DNA of 64,000 bases from positions 24,203,598 through 24,267,597 of the forward strand of contig CM028907.1 in assembly GCA_016801845.1 (NCBI GenBank), in the 5' to 3' direction. How positions within the stretch are numbered: position 1 is the stretch's first letter; every line of letters begins with the position of its first letter. Made by a program: the position numbers and the translations under genes. The notes below the pieces were generated by a model that was given only the letters and a program-made list of their open reading frames with translations, was not told the origin of the DNA and did not search any database. This document shows, piece by piece, positions 24,815 to 36,800 of this stretch. The stretch is from Polydactylus sextarius (Eukaryota > Chordata > Actinopteri > Polynemidae).

Positions 24815-27800
24815 CTTTATGTCCTGATTTAGAAAATATTTCCTTCTGCTTTTTCAATGGAGAATTTTGCCACTTGACATTTCATTCTGTTCAGAAACAT
24901 TATCTGATCTATGGACCAAATTCTTCCACCATCCACTGCAAATTAGACAAAAGAGCTCAAATAAACTATGAAAACATGCACCAACATTGATAGAGGTGAA
25001 CTCCTTATAGTGTTGCTATGACATTCTTCATGTAATGTTTCATGTGGGTCAACGTGTATGCCGACAATACTGATAAATCTGATTGACAGATACATTGGTA
25101 TCGTCTGCATACATACATCACTAGATCAGTTTGAAGAGTCAGTGACAATTTTACTGAAGTGTGTCACAGCAAAGAGACACCTGTAACCATGGTAACTGTA
25201 GACAGTGTTGGCAAATAACTTCAAAAGTGTAATATCATTTTAAATATGGACAACATGCAAACGTATGTAGATAAATTCAGTGACAGACTGTCTCTTCATC
25301 AGGGTTTTGCTGGAGTGTAATCCCTAAAGTGCAGATGACTTTCTGACCCCCCTATGACCTGCACCATCCCTGTATCTGGGTCCAGGACCTTAGTGCTTGC
25401 TAATCTTCAGAGGCTTTTTGTGGCTTTAATCACACAGAGAAAAAAAAAAAAAAACATTAGGTGATATTCAAATAGTAATAATTTTAAAAAACAATATTCA
25501 ACATAGACATGTAAGGATTTATATTTGTATGTGTCTGTGTACACACAGAAATCAGAAATTAATTTTAATCAAAAAGCACTCGAGTCACAAACTGTCCACT
25601 GATAACAACGGTGATTAATTATACATAACAAGTCTCACTAATGAGGTCCTTCTCTGAGCTAATGAACATGTTAATTAGGATCTACATCCACTTTAGCACG
25701 CTTGTTTTCATATACGCTGGTAGTAGTAATGACACCTTCCCATGTTACTCTGTTTCCTCATCAACAGGCAGATTTATGCGGTGAGGTGCCTCCACCTGTA
25801 ATAAGATTATGAACTACAACTCATACAGCACTTAGTGTGTGTCAGCTCAGTCAACTGAGTTTTCTGCTGATGAGTTACTGGGAATGTGTGAACGCACCAA
25901 CATCATCCATCAAACTGAATCTACTGAGGTTTTCAGCCTCAGGGTCAGCACCTCGTGGGCTGACGTATATTAAACTGTTTCTAAAATGGCCTGTGACCAT
26001 TCTCATGGGGTCCTGAGATATAAGTGCACATATATAGATGTCTTCTGTTAGCATCTGTTTCCTGTTGATGTAACTCTTCAGAGACTCCACCTTATTTTTT
26101 TGAGCAAATAAAGATTTTAACTGGAATTACTGCCTTGTGGTCGTACACCTCTGCCAACTTGTCCAATCTAGACCAAAATATGCTGTGTGTAGTCGTGGTA
26201 ACCTTTATCTTTGACCAGAAAAAAATTTAAAATTTACTAGTTCATCTTTGAGTCTAAATAAAAATGTATGTAAAGTTTGATGATATTTTCTAAAACAGGT
26301 CTTGAGATACTATATTTAAAGGACCAAAAACATGTTTTGTGAGGTCACAAAAAAAAAAAAAAAGTGACCATCAGCCATGAAATTTAAATCAGTTGATCGC
26401 TGAGTACGAGTGAATGTTTGTGCCAAATTTGAAAGGACTTCCTCAAAGCGCTCTTTAGATATTCTCCACCAACTCCTGAGAAACACGTGGTAAATGATAA
26501 ATGGACTGCATTCCTATATTATATTTATTATCATACAGTATATTTATTTTCTAGTGTTTTCAAGCACTCAAAGCGGTGTACACTACAATTGATAATCTAC
26601 CCATTCACACAACACTCTATATTCTAATTAGCGCTATTCTTATTCACATTCACACACTGTTGGAGGAGCCATCGGGGCATTTGGGGTTCAGTATTTTGCC
26701 ACCGACCCTCTCGTTCTTAATGTTACACACTATTCATTGCATCCATTCACTGATGATTTGTGAAGCACAAAAAAAACTGTGACTGTGTAATTTAAACGAG
26801 TGTGTGTATATGAGCCAGCTTTGAGGATAATCTACATCAGAATTCATCTGAAAGGTGTTTTGTGTTCGGGTGTGGGAGATGATGTTTGAGCATGCTAAAT
26901 CATTTTTGTAAAAATTAAGGAGGCTTACTATAAGCAGATTCCAAAAAGCTGGTATTAAAGCTCAACATTTTCAGCCCTCAACCACAATGTGACTGTTTGC
27001 TTTGAACCCCGCGGCACTGTTCGGTGATGGAAACGGCGACCTCCTGCTGGTTTAGTTTGATTAAACGGAGATTGAGTCCTGAGCTACATTTGTCAGAGCT
27101 ACAAGGGTTTGATCCAAAAGACTTGTGGCTTGTCTGTGACCTGCTCATGAGCTGAATCTGCACATGTTAAAGCAGAAATGAATCTGTTCTTGTTGCGTCA
27201 TTCTTTGACTCTAACTACAACTGTTTACTATCAGGAATAAGAATTTGAACCAAGGATTGAGAAAAATGTAAATTATATCACATACAAATAAAAAGCTTTA
27301 AATGTGTTAAACCTGGATTTTTGTGAATGTGGTTTCAGTAAAGACATGACTTGAACGTCAACATTTCTTAATTTTGTTTGATTTATATGTTTTTCAGATT
27401 AATTTTTTTCAGATCAAATTTAATTTTGAACTATTACAAAGAATTTATTGTTTATTTTTTTATTATTCACCTGCTGAATTGCTTCTGTGCATGAATACCT
27501 GTTAAGATTTTAAGATCAAGTTAAAAATAAATGTCTTAAACCTTAAGTCATCGTAAGTGTCAAAGTCGAGTGTGTGGCTATTCTCACCCTGCTGGGTGGG
27601 CTCTGTGTCGACCTGGCTCTTTTTCACGGTGAGGTCCAGCGGGCCGTCCTGGTCGGCCATGAGAAGCTTGCTGAGGACGGGGTTCTGTGCAGAGGCAGCA
27701 GCTGTGCCTCCTCCTCCTCCACCGTTAGTGGTTCCTGTGCCGTTGCTGCTCTGGGTGCAGGTTGGTGCTGAGGCAGCAGCAGCGGCAGTAGCGGAGGTGG

Positions 27801-30800
27801 GGCTGAGGCCTGGCCCCGGGGTTGGGGAAGGGGAGGAGGAGGCAGACGATGGAGGGGAGCTCGGCACGGGCAGCAGCCCGGGCGGCGAGCAGGGCGCCGG
27901 GGCCAGAGACGCCGCTCTCGGCAGGCTTTGGTCCTTCATATTGCCGTTGGGCAGGGGCAGGTCGTCCTGAGTAGTTTTTGAGGTATATTCGGCAGCGAAC
28001 TGGCGGATCATTCGCTGCATGATCTCACGAGCCACTAGAGGAATGTGAGGGTCTGAGAAACTTGGGAGGTCTGCAGAGAAAACGACACAGAAAAACACAA
28101 ACATGTTAGAATTAAATCCTCCAGGAATTTGTTCGGTCATTGCCATGTTCAGCGGCTCTTTTATCCCATTTCATCCTGAAAATGTAATCCTGATGCTTCT
28201 CTGAAATAATCCAAAAATCACTCAGATGCAGCACTTAATCCTACCTATTGCCCACAATGAAAGCACCATGATATCAGTGTTTACAGCAGATTATTTTTTG
28301 TCATTCTTCAACTGGAGCTCCCATAACCTTTCTCTTAAATGTAAAGACATTTTGTTTTTACTGTCAAAAGTCATCACATCAGAACATCTAGAAATATTCA
28401 GTTTGCATGTTTGGCCGCATACCGGTCTTACCAATACTGTACCAAATGTGTATTTCAGAATATTTTCCATTATCTCCTGCTGCGACACAATAAACCCACA
28501 TCAAACACTGGTCATGGATCTGACTGAGTGACAATGACGACCACTCACTTGTTATTAATGCATTAATCTGTTATTGTCCCGGATACATCCAACAGTAATG
28601 TATCTCTTTATAACCGGCATACTTGAACTCGAATACTTTTATATTTACATCAAATCCTAAAGATGTGATAAAGATGAAACAAAACACACACACACAGCAT
28701 CCCACCTAGTTATTAAATACTGTAATTTCCCAGCATGCCTCCTGTTTTTATGTTTGTACTGTAGTATTTGATGGGGGACAAAGTGACAAAAGTGACCTTT
28801 TGTTTTCGTTGTGACCTGACCACAACCTCATTTTACAAGTTTAATTTTGAACTTTCGCGTTCTAGCCTTTTATCATCAAAAAAACAATTATTACTACAAA
28901 CTTTAAAACAATATGGGTTATTATTATGTATATTATTAAAATGGCCGCTGTTAATAATATGCAATATAAAAACTAATCACAAAAACTTCCACTTTCCTTG
29001 AGGTGAAGTGAACGTTTGTGTCAAATATAAAAAGATTCCCTCGTGTCGTTCTTGAGATATTATGTTCACAAAAAAGGCTTACGGCCCCAGCTGTTGCCAC
29101 CATCATAAAAATGACCAAGTGTGTTACAGATGATTAAAAACTGCTGTGACAAAACACACTAGACATGACAAAGGAATAAAAACACAGTGAGAAATCTAAT
29201 TAATATCACAGCCCCTCTGTTCTGTGAAGTGTGTTGAAGACAACAGTGATCCACTCCTCTGAAATAAAGAAATGATGCTTAAAATGATTCATTATTTCTT
29301 TAATCAATATTTACTAAAAGTACACTAAGTGTTTTAACAATATTTATACGCTTGTCAGAATCCTGCAGAATAACACTCTGTTGCTTTTTTTTTTTTTTTT
29401 TTTTTTGTGCAATACAGCGATAACAGAGCTGGGAAAAGTCTGAAAAAATAAAGTTCAATTCAAGCAAATGCATTCAATTTTATCATCCAAGTGTTTTTAT
29501 TATATTGTTGCCTTTTAGCTGTGATGTTGATGCTGTTGCCAGTTGTTGTTTGTGCTACATTGCTTAATCCACCATTAATGTTATTTGACGTGTGTACTCG
29601 TAACTCCACATGACATGTGAAACAGTGTAATCCTTGCCCTGGCAATGATCTTGTTAACATAGTAATAAAAATGAGTGTCAACCGTGTGTAGTAGAAACTG
29701 TTGTGCTCTTGCAAATACCAAATAAGTTAATTAACAGACTTCCTCAAATTATTGTAGTGTGTGGTTACAATAGTGTGGCCTTTTATCAACTGTGTAGCAA
29801 CACAGGCCTAAATGCTGAAGAAACAAAAACAGGAAATGCTGGAAATACATCTTAATTATACAGCTGGTTTTGACAGATTTTGACTCTGCCACCTTGGGAG
29901 ATCTCACACTGGAGTAACCTCAGCATGCACTGTTTGTTAGAAAGTGGTTGTATAACAGTGCAGGTTACACAACCACTTTCACTTTTGTTTACTTGTATAA
30001 AAAGTAAACAAGAGGTTGAGCGGCTACATTTCCTTTAGTAGTTCAGAAGTTCTGGCATCCACCAGAGAGGAAGTATTGTGAGGGGGCTGGCATGGATGGC
30101 CACAAACATACTCTATCAACATCATGTCACATTACGTTCAGGGTATTTTTAAGGGCCAGTTGTTATCTCATTAAAATTCCATATGACCAGATATATAAAC
30201 TATGGACCAGGATTACATTTAAAACCTGGAGTGGTTATACTTATTACCATTGCTACCATATTGTTACATGGTGTTATTTGTCAAAGTGACCTTTAACCTC
30301 TAGCCACCAAAATGTAATCAGCTCATCTGTAAGTCCAAGTAAACATTTGTACTAAATGTAAAGACGTTTACTCAACAAGTTCTCATCGCATTTGGTCTCA
30401 AGGTCACGGACCTTTGACCTTTGACCTTTGACCACAAAAGCCTTATTAGACAAGTTCTTTGAGTCCAAATGAGCAGTTGTGCCAATTTCTTAAAAATTCC
30501 CTTGAGGCATTCTTTAGAGATCATGTTCATAAAAATGGGATGACAACCCGGTATGAGTTGTATAATGTTGCTGGCTGATACCTGGTTACTTTCATGGCTG
30601 AAATTAGTTCAATCTAGATTGAACGTGATTAACAAACATGGCTCTGTAGCATTTGATTGATTAAAAAAGACGCTGGTTTGACTGTATGTATAAGAAGATT
30701 GTCACAAGTACAGAGCAGAACAATACGTCCTGTATCTCAGACCAGTGATGTCGCATGACGACACATTCCTCAACCTTATTCTTTGCTTCTTTGTGAATGT

Positions 30801-33800
30801 GCACTTGTGGCTATGTGTGTTTTAGTACTGTATGTGCATGTCCCATCACACGAGTGCCAGTGTGACTGTTTATCTGTCTATACATAGCAGCTCCACGGGC
30901 AGCTCTGCCTGTTTGAGTGAAGGCTAATTGATTAGAGCTGGGCATTGATTGGACGGGCATCTGTTTCCTCTCTCTCCTGAAAAAAAAAAAAACACACACA
31001 CACACAACACAGTCTAGCATCTACCAGGCAGTGAATATGGTCCACTTCTGGTTTGGAGGAGAAAAGGCTGTTTAATGTTTTGGTCAACAGAGAAATGCAG
31101 TTTCAGTGTAAAACATTTATAATGTTGGTCTTCACTGAAAGGTAATATCACATTTGATGTGACACATCTCAGCGTTTTCCAGTCTTTATTCACATCAATT
31201 AGATAAAAAAAAAATCATTGATGTGGCAGTTACAGTTTTGCTTTCATATTCATACCGATGAAGCTTATTATGCTAATTATGCTAAACGTTTGCTCACAGT
31301 AACATAATGCTGTCTATGCAAAGTTGCTGGGACAGGAAAGGTTGTTACACTGCCGCTGTGATAATGTGTCTCAGTGTGGACTGAGGAATGGTACGAGCAT
31401 AATGCCTTAAGTGACTAAAAGCAATCCACATGTATAAAGGCAAGTGCAGAGTCTTAAGTGAACATGTAGGAAACAGGTAGTCTGGCAAGAGAGCTCTTTA
31501 CAGTAAATTACACAGTGGGCTGTAGCTTGGCGTTTGTCAGATAATGGAGAACAGGCTCCATCTTTGATATACAGTAATACATCTTATGATATCTGGACAT
31601 GTGCTGCATTTAAGGAAAAAACAGGCTACCTTCACTTTACCCTTCAGCAAAAGCATAATGTGACAGATTTGATTTCTATACAGGGATAAAGCTGCTTTAA
31701 GTTACATTTCCTAATTCAAAATGTGATCTTGCAGTCTGCAATCTTAGCATGATGTACTGAAATGCATACTGCTGCTTTAATCCAGGTGAGAATAAAAAGC
31801 AAGCCTGGATATTTGCTGCAGTTGCAGTCACAGACACATGTGTTTACTACTACTTATTGTTAAAACAAAGACACATTACCAAGAGAAAAACAGTCCCTTT
31901 TTACAACTTTTTTGTGCTACAACTCATTTTAGCTGAAGTTCCAGAAGATCCATTTTTCTCTTCATAATGAATTTGTCTCTTTTCAGTTGTGCCCATACAT
32001 TTTGGACGTTCTCATTTTTCTTCCCTCACTGTGTCTGCCTAAGGCTTAAGGTCATTTAACTGACTCTTCAAAGAGGCATGGAAATAATGAACTGTGGGCC
32101 ATGTGCCTTCAGTTAAAAACAGCTCAAGCTGGAGAACAAAAAAAATCCATTGAGAATCGAAAAATGCCAGTGAAAAGAACTATACAAGCCAAGCAGACAA
32201 CGTAATGATTTATGGAAATGTCTCCTAAATTGCCTGAAGGATAATCTGCCCTAACACAACATTATGCTGCTATAAGTTTGCATCAACCTGGCTCCAGTTT
32301 ACAGGCAACAACAACCATACAAACCTACTTCAGTCAACCAGACATTTCCCCTGGTTTGATTTGTGTCCCCCTGGTCAGCCCTTATGTGCTTTAAGACCTC
32401 ATCACATTCTGATTAACCCATGAAAATACTCAGCCTGGCTTTGATTAGCACTTTGTTGACCAACCTTTCACCTCTGGTTTTGTTAAGTTCCTATTTCCAA
32501 CTAACAGATGTGGCAAGTCCCATATGTGATAACTGTTATTCTATTTTTAAAATCCCTTCCCTCCAAAAATTAGGAGTGGTGCCTCATTATACCACTGCCA
32601 TGTAAAGTAACCCTTTGTAACCCTCTGCATGGTTTCCCACATGGCCCCTCATGGTAATCATGGCAGTGTTCGCATAGGTCGGAAAAGTGGGTCGGCCTCT
32701 TTGGCCCAGATTTAAGGTCTACCTAGAGGGCAGGAATGTCTTTGTTCCAAATGTAAAACTTTGTAAAAAGTTACATGTGGCATCCCTCAGGGATCGACCC
32801 ATGGCCCCTTTTCATTTCCATTTAAAAAGTGCAAAAATTCTGATATGAAAGTTGTGTATCATCTGCATATTGTATTGTCAGACTGTAACAGAGACACACA
32901 CAGAGACACTTTCCTGATTCAGGGTCCTCAACATTAGTCAACATGAGTTTTTCACAACTCAATTGAGAAAAATATAAAGAACTCCCAATGTTTTACTTCC
33001 ATTATGTAACTGCTGTAGTATCTCTGTTCTTTCCACCCCATATATAACTGAAGAGCTAGATAGTTATTCCAAAGTATAATTGCCTATTTTGAAGACTAGT
33101 ATCATGAATCTAGTCTAGTATCATATTCTCAACCATCTCAACTGATGTGAACATACATTTATTGTATGAAAAGAAAAGTTTATCACGTTTATAACATTTG
33201 ACTTCAACACTATTTGGTGTTATTGGCCATGAATTGGAGAATTGAGTGAGTTCTTTGTAATATTTTGCGGATGTGTACTGATAATTGTAACAAAAGCAAT
33301 AAAAAGAATTGCCACTGAGGCTGATTCCTTAATTTTCCATTACTTTTCCAAATCTTAAAGGGTCAGGGTTTTGACTCCACTCAGGATGAGAAATAATTAA
33401 ATGCAAGTAATGTCTGGTGTTATATTTCCTCATAGGTTTAATCTTTATGATCATTTTTTTTTATTCACTGGTTTCCCATGACAATTCACCAAATTTTCTG
33501 ACTTAACCTGCCTGACAGACACCTCTGGAAACACCACACTCTCTAGATATTCATGACCAGAGGGGATGTAGTAATGAGTAATGTAAAGACTAATGAGGAG
33601 TGTGTGTGTGTGTGTGTGTGTGTGTTACCTTTTCTGTGGAACACAGCATTGAGGAAGTCTTGGGCCTGTCTCTCCAGCCGGCTGATCCGAGACTGCTCCT
33701 GTTTGAAGTCTTCACACTCGGACAGCACCTGGCTGCCTCCACCGTTCTCTACGCCGTGATCCTGCACAGGCAAACACACAGAGACAAAACAAGTGAGTTC

Positions 33801-36800
33801 AAATCTGGTTCGTCAAAAAACTAATACCCCCACACATCATTACATCATGTCCAACTGCAGACAATCTGTCACGTCTGTCCTTTCCTGACTAATCAATCCA
33901 GCACTACATAATTGTTTGTGTGGTCTCTTTTTTTCATATGTGCCTATATGATGATGAATTGCGTGTGAGATGATTTTCCAAGTATGTTTTACTTTCACAG
34001 CTGTGTGGCTGTGGCTCCGTATATAAATAGTGGAAGGCTTGATTCTTGCTTCTTTTACATGTCAAGTAGGGTACTAAGCCCAAAACTAAGTGGACAACAC
34101 AATGGTCAACATGTCCAATATTGAGGCAGATGAACTACAACAACAGAAGAAACACATCTTATCAACAAAGAAGAGGAATGTGAGGCTGCATCACCATAAC
34201 TGGACGGGTGGAGAATCAGTGGACCCAATCTGATGTATGTCAGCAACTTCTGATGATATTATTGTTTGAGGTTTTTCTTTTTGCCCTTCAATACCCTCAA
34301 TACTAATTCAATATTGTTTGAATGTCACAGACTCAGTCTGAGTCTTTTTGTTGATCATCGATAGCCACAGTTTACTAGCCTAATGCTACTGCTTAGTCGC
34401 GACTGAGACAGAATGCGCCAGAATGCACCTGGTGGTATCCATGTGTTAGCGGCATTCCAGGGAAGTAGCAGTTCAGCATAAGTCGAAAACATCCTACAAA
34501 TAGCTCCCTGACCAGGTGGTGGCTAAATGAGAAATTGAGCGGAAGCACTAGGCGGTGCTAGACTGGCTAACAGTTTACCATCTTTGAATGGCTACTTCCT
34601 GCAGGATAATGCACAAAGCTAAAGTTGTCTCAAACTGGTATCATATGGCCTGAAATCTACAGAAATGGTGTGATGTTATCATTTTAACATACAGAAGACA
34701 GTTCTTGCATCTTGTGGAATCCAAAGTATACAGAGGAACTACCCAGTATTACAAGAGTGTTCCTTATAAAGTGGTCATTGAGCATAGCCCAGCCGGACCC
34801 TTACTCAATTAGCTTTGTCTGAGTGCTGCTTTCACAGACTGAAACTGAGGGGGAAGGATTGAATTAATGCAAAGACTGTCATATTTAATCAGCTCATGTC
34901 ACGAGCAGTGACCAATAAGAAAACACAGAAGGGAGAAGAAACAGTGGCAGCACGGTGACTACTATCAGAGGCGGGCCTTCTGTGAGCCGATAGCCAATTG
35001 GGGATATTCTGGATCTCCAGCCTGATGAGACACAGGTCTGCTAACGGGGATTATTATGAAAGAAGCCACGACTAAGTCGGAGTGTGAATCCAGCCTCTAA
35101 GTGGAAGAGGGGATTAAGTTCTCTGTTAGTGGTGTGGTTGTCTTCTGTGATGAGTGTGTAATCATTGTCTTTACGACACTAAACTGAGAATGTGAGTGTG
35201 TTTGTCAATGGTAAAAGACAAAAAGATGAGTGTGTGTGTTCTTAGGCCGATCCTCTCTGTTTTTTATGTGAACCCCCTCAGCTGCCTCTCTCTCTATGTC
35301 TGCTGGCAGTTTGCATGGATTCAGATCAATGAATCAATGGCTCCCGCCCACTCAAGCTCCTCTGGCATTTCACAAACAAGCAGAGGGTAACAACAGTGAG
35401 ACACAGAAAGCCTTCAAGCTCTAACAGATGAATAAAAGATGAAAATGGTATTGAGTGAGAAGAGGAATACAATTAAGCCTGCTGCAAATTTCATCTTATT
35501 TGCGTTATAGTGTGCACACTAATATAATTATTGACAAATCAGACAATACTACTGGAAAGGTCTGCTATAATCCCTGCTAGGCTTTGCTTAATTGATTTAT
35601 TTAGCTCTTTTTTGTTTCATCTGAGTCCTATCTGTAATTACTGTGCTAGAATTTATATTAGCATGAGCAGAGAGAGACACAAAAATGGGGGAGAGAGAGC
35701 GACAGATGGGTGCTGCTGGTGCTGGTGCGGGTGGTGGTGAGGCCGGGATGTTTTTAGGAGACAGATGGTTGCCCTTGCAGGTCGCTCCGAGGTCAAGTTG
35801 GAAAAAAAAAGAAAAAAAAAAGAAAAAACAAGCAACCATGAACGGCTAAGGGAAGGACGCCACCCCCACCCCGCTTCCTTCCCCTTTTTCGTCTGCACCC
35901 TTGTCCCCCTTGTTCCATCAAACTCCAAAGATAAAAGACAATGATAGTAAACATCCCCAAAAACCTCCCGACCTGCCAAGAGACCCACAAAGGAACCAGT
36001 GAATGACAACATGGACAAAAAAGTCCCACAAGTTTTCAGAACAATGAAGTTTCCATGTGTTTTCAGCAAACTACTTCAAAATAAAACAGGAATCGTTGCC
36101 ATGTTTCCATGGACGACCTGCACTTAAATTTATCTGAGAGGAGTGAGAGGATCGATATTTTAATTAACAGAGCACAAGCAACTCTGATCCTTCTGTCATT
36201 ACTGTTTCTCATCACAGCTTTGTTTTTAAAGGATGAATTCATCTCCTGATGCACATGCTCCCGGTGGTGCTGGTGGTGGAGAGGAGGGGGGTCGACGACA
36301 GCAATTACACTCTCAGGTTTTTGTTCTTTACTCATCAGTGGTGTTGAGGTCTGTAATGACGAGTCACATGAACACAGATGCAGGTGCCACAAAGTCCACG
36401 TATGTGTGTATTTGTGCGTTAAGCCACAGTCGGTCCACTGAACGCATTATTATTCTGCACCAATCGCCGTTTAGTCGATGAGAAACTCTTGAGCAGGAGG
36501 CACCGGCCACTCCGCTGCCGTGGGAGTCTCACTAATTTACACCCATGTCACCGTCCTCCTCCCCCTCCTCCCACATACATCCACGCACACACACACGCAC
36601 ACACACACACACACACTTCAAAATCGTTATGTGGTATTCCTTTCATAAGGCTAAATTGGGGTCAAGACCATGATGGTTGAGAAACACAAATAACAAGTAT
36701 GCAAGAGGAGGAGGAGGTGGAGGAGGAGGGAAGACAAAGATGTGGAGCTTTCAACACAAAGCTCAAAATGGCGGAACACAAAAAAAAAAAAAAAAAAAAA

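Larger units (their letters stand above)
23135..27587 (-). other. lcor: lcor intron between exons D and E
   Basis: The 4.45-kb intron has donor GTGAGA and acceptor TTTCTCAG. It holds a long CA/TG tract close to the exon E acceptor, a CA/TA compound microsatellite (24737-24810), a conserved-looking AT-rich block (25560-25720) and two repeat elements back to back (26132-26745). No coding signal was found. Confidence 0.85.
28071..33628 (-). other. lcor: lcor intron between exons C and D
   Basis: The 5.56-kb intron has donor GTAACA and acceptor TCTGCAG. It contains two copies of the half-site repeat family (28770-29110 and 30278-30565), a double hairpin (29940-30011), and a LINE reverse-transcriptase relic near 32690-32890. 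It ends in the (CA)n adjoining the exon C donor. Confidence 0.85.

Noticed and set aside
27557..27970. 137-codon plus-strand frame rich in Ala, Pro and Gly
   Set aside because: It is antisense to exon D; its length comes from the GC-rich low-complexity insert.
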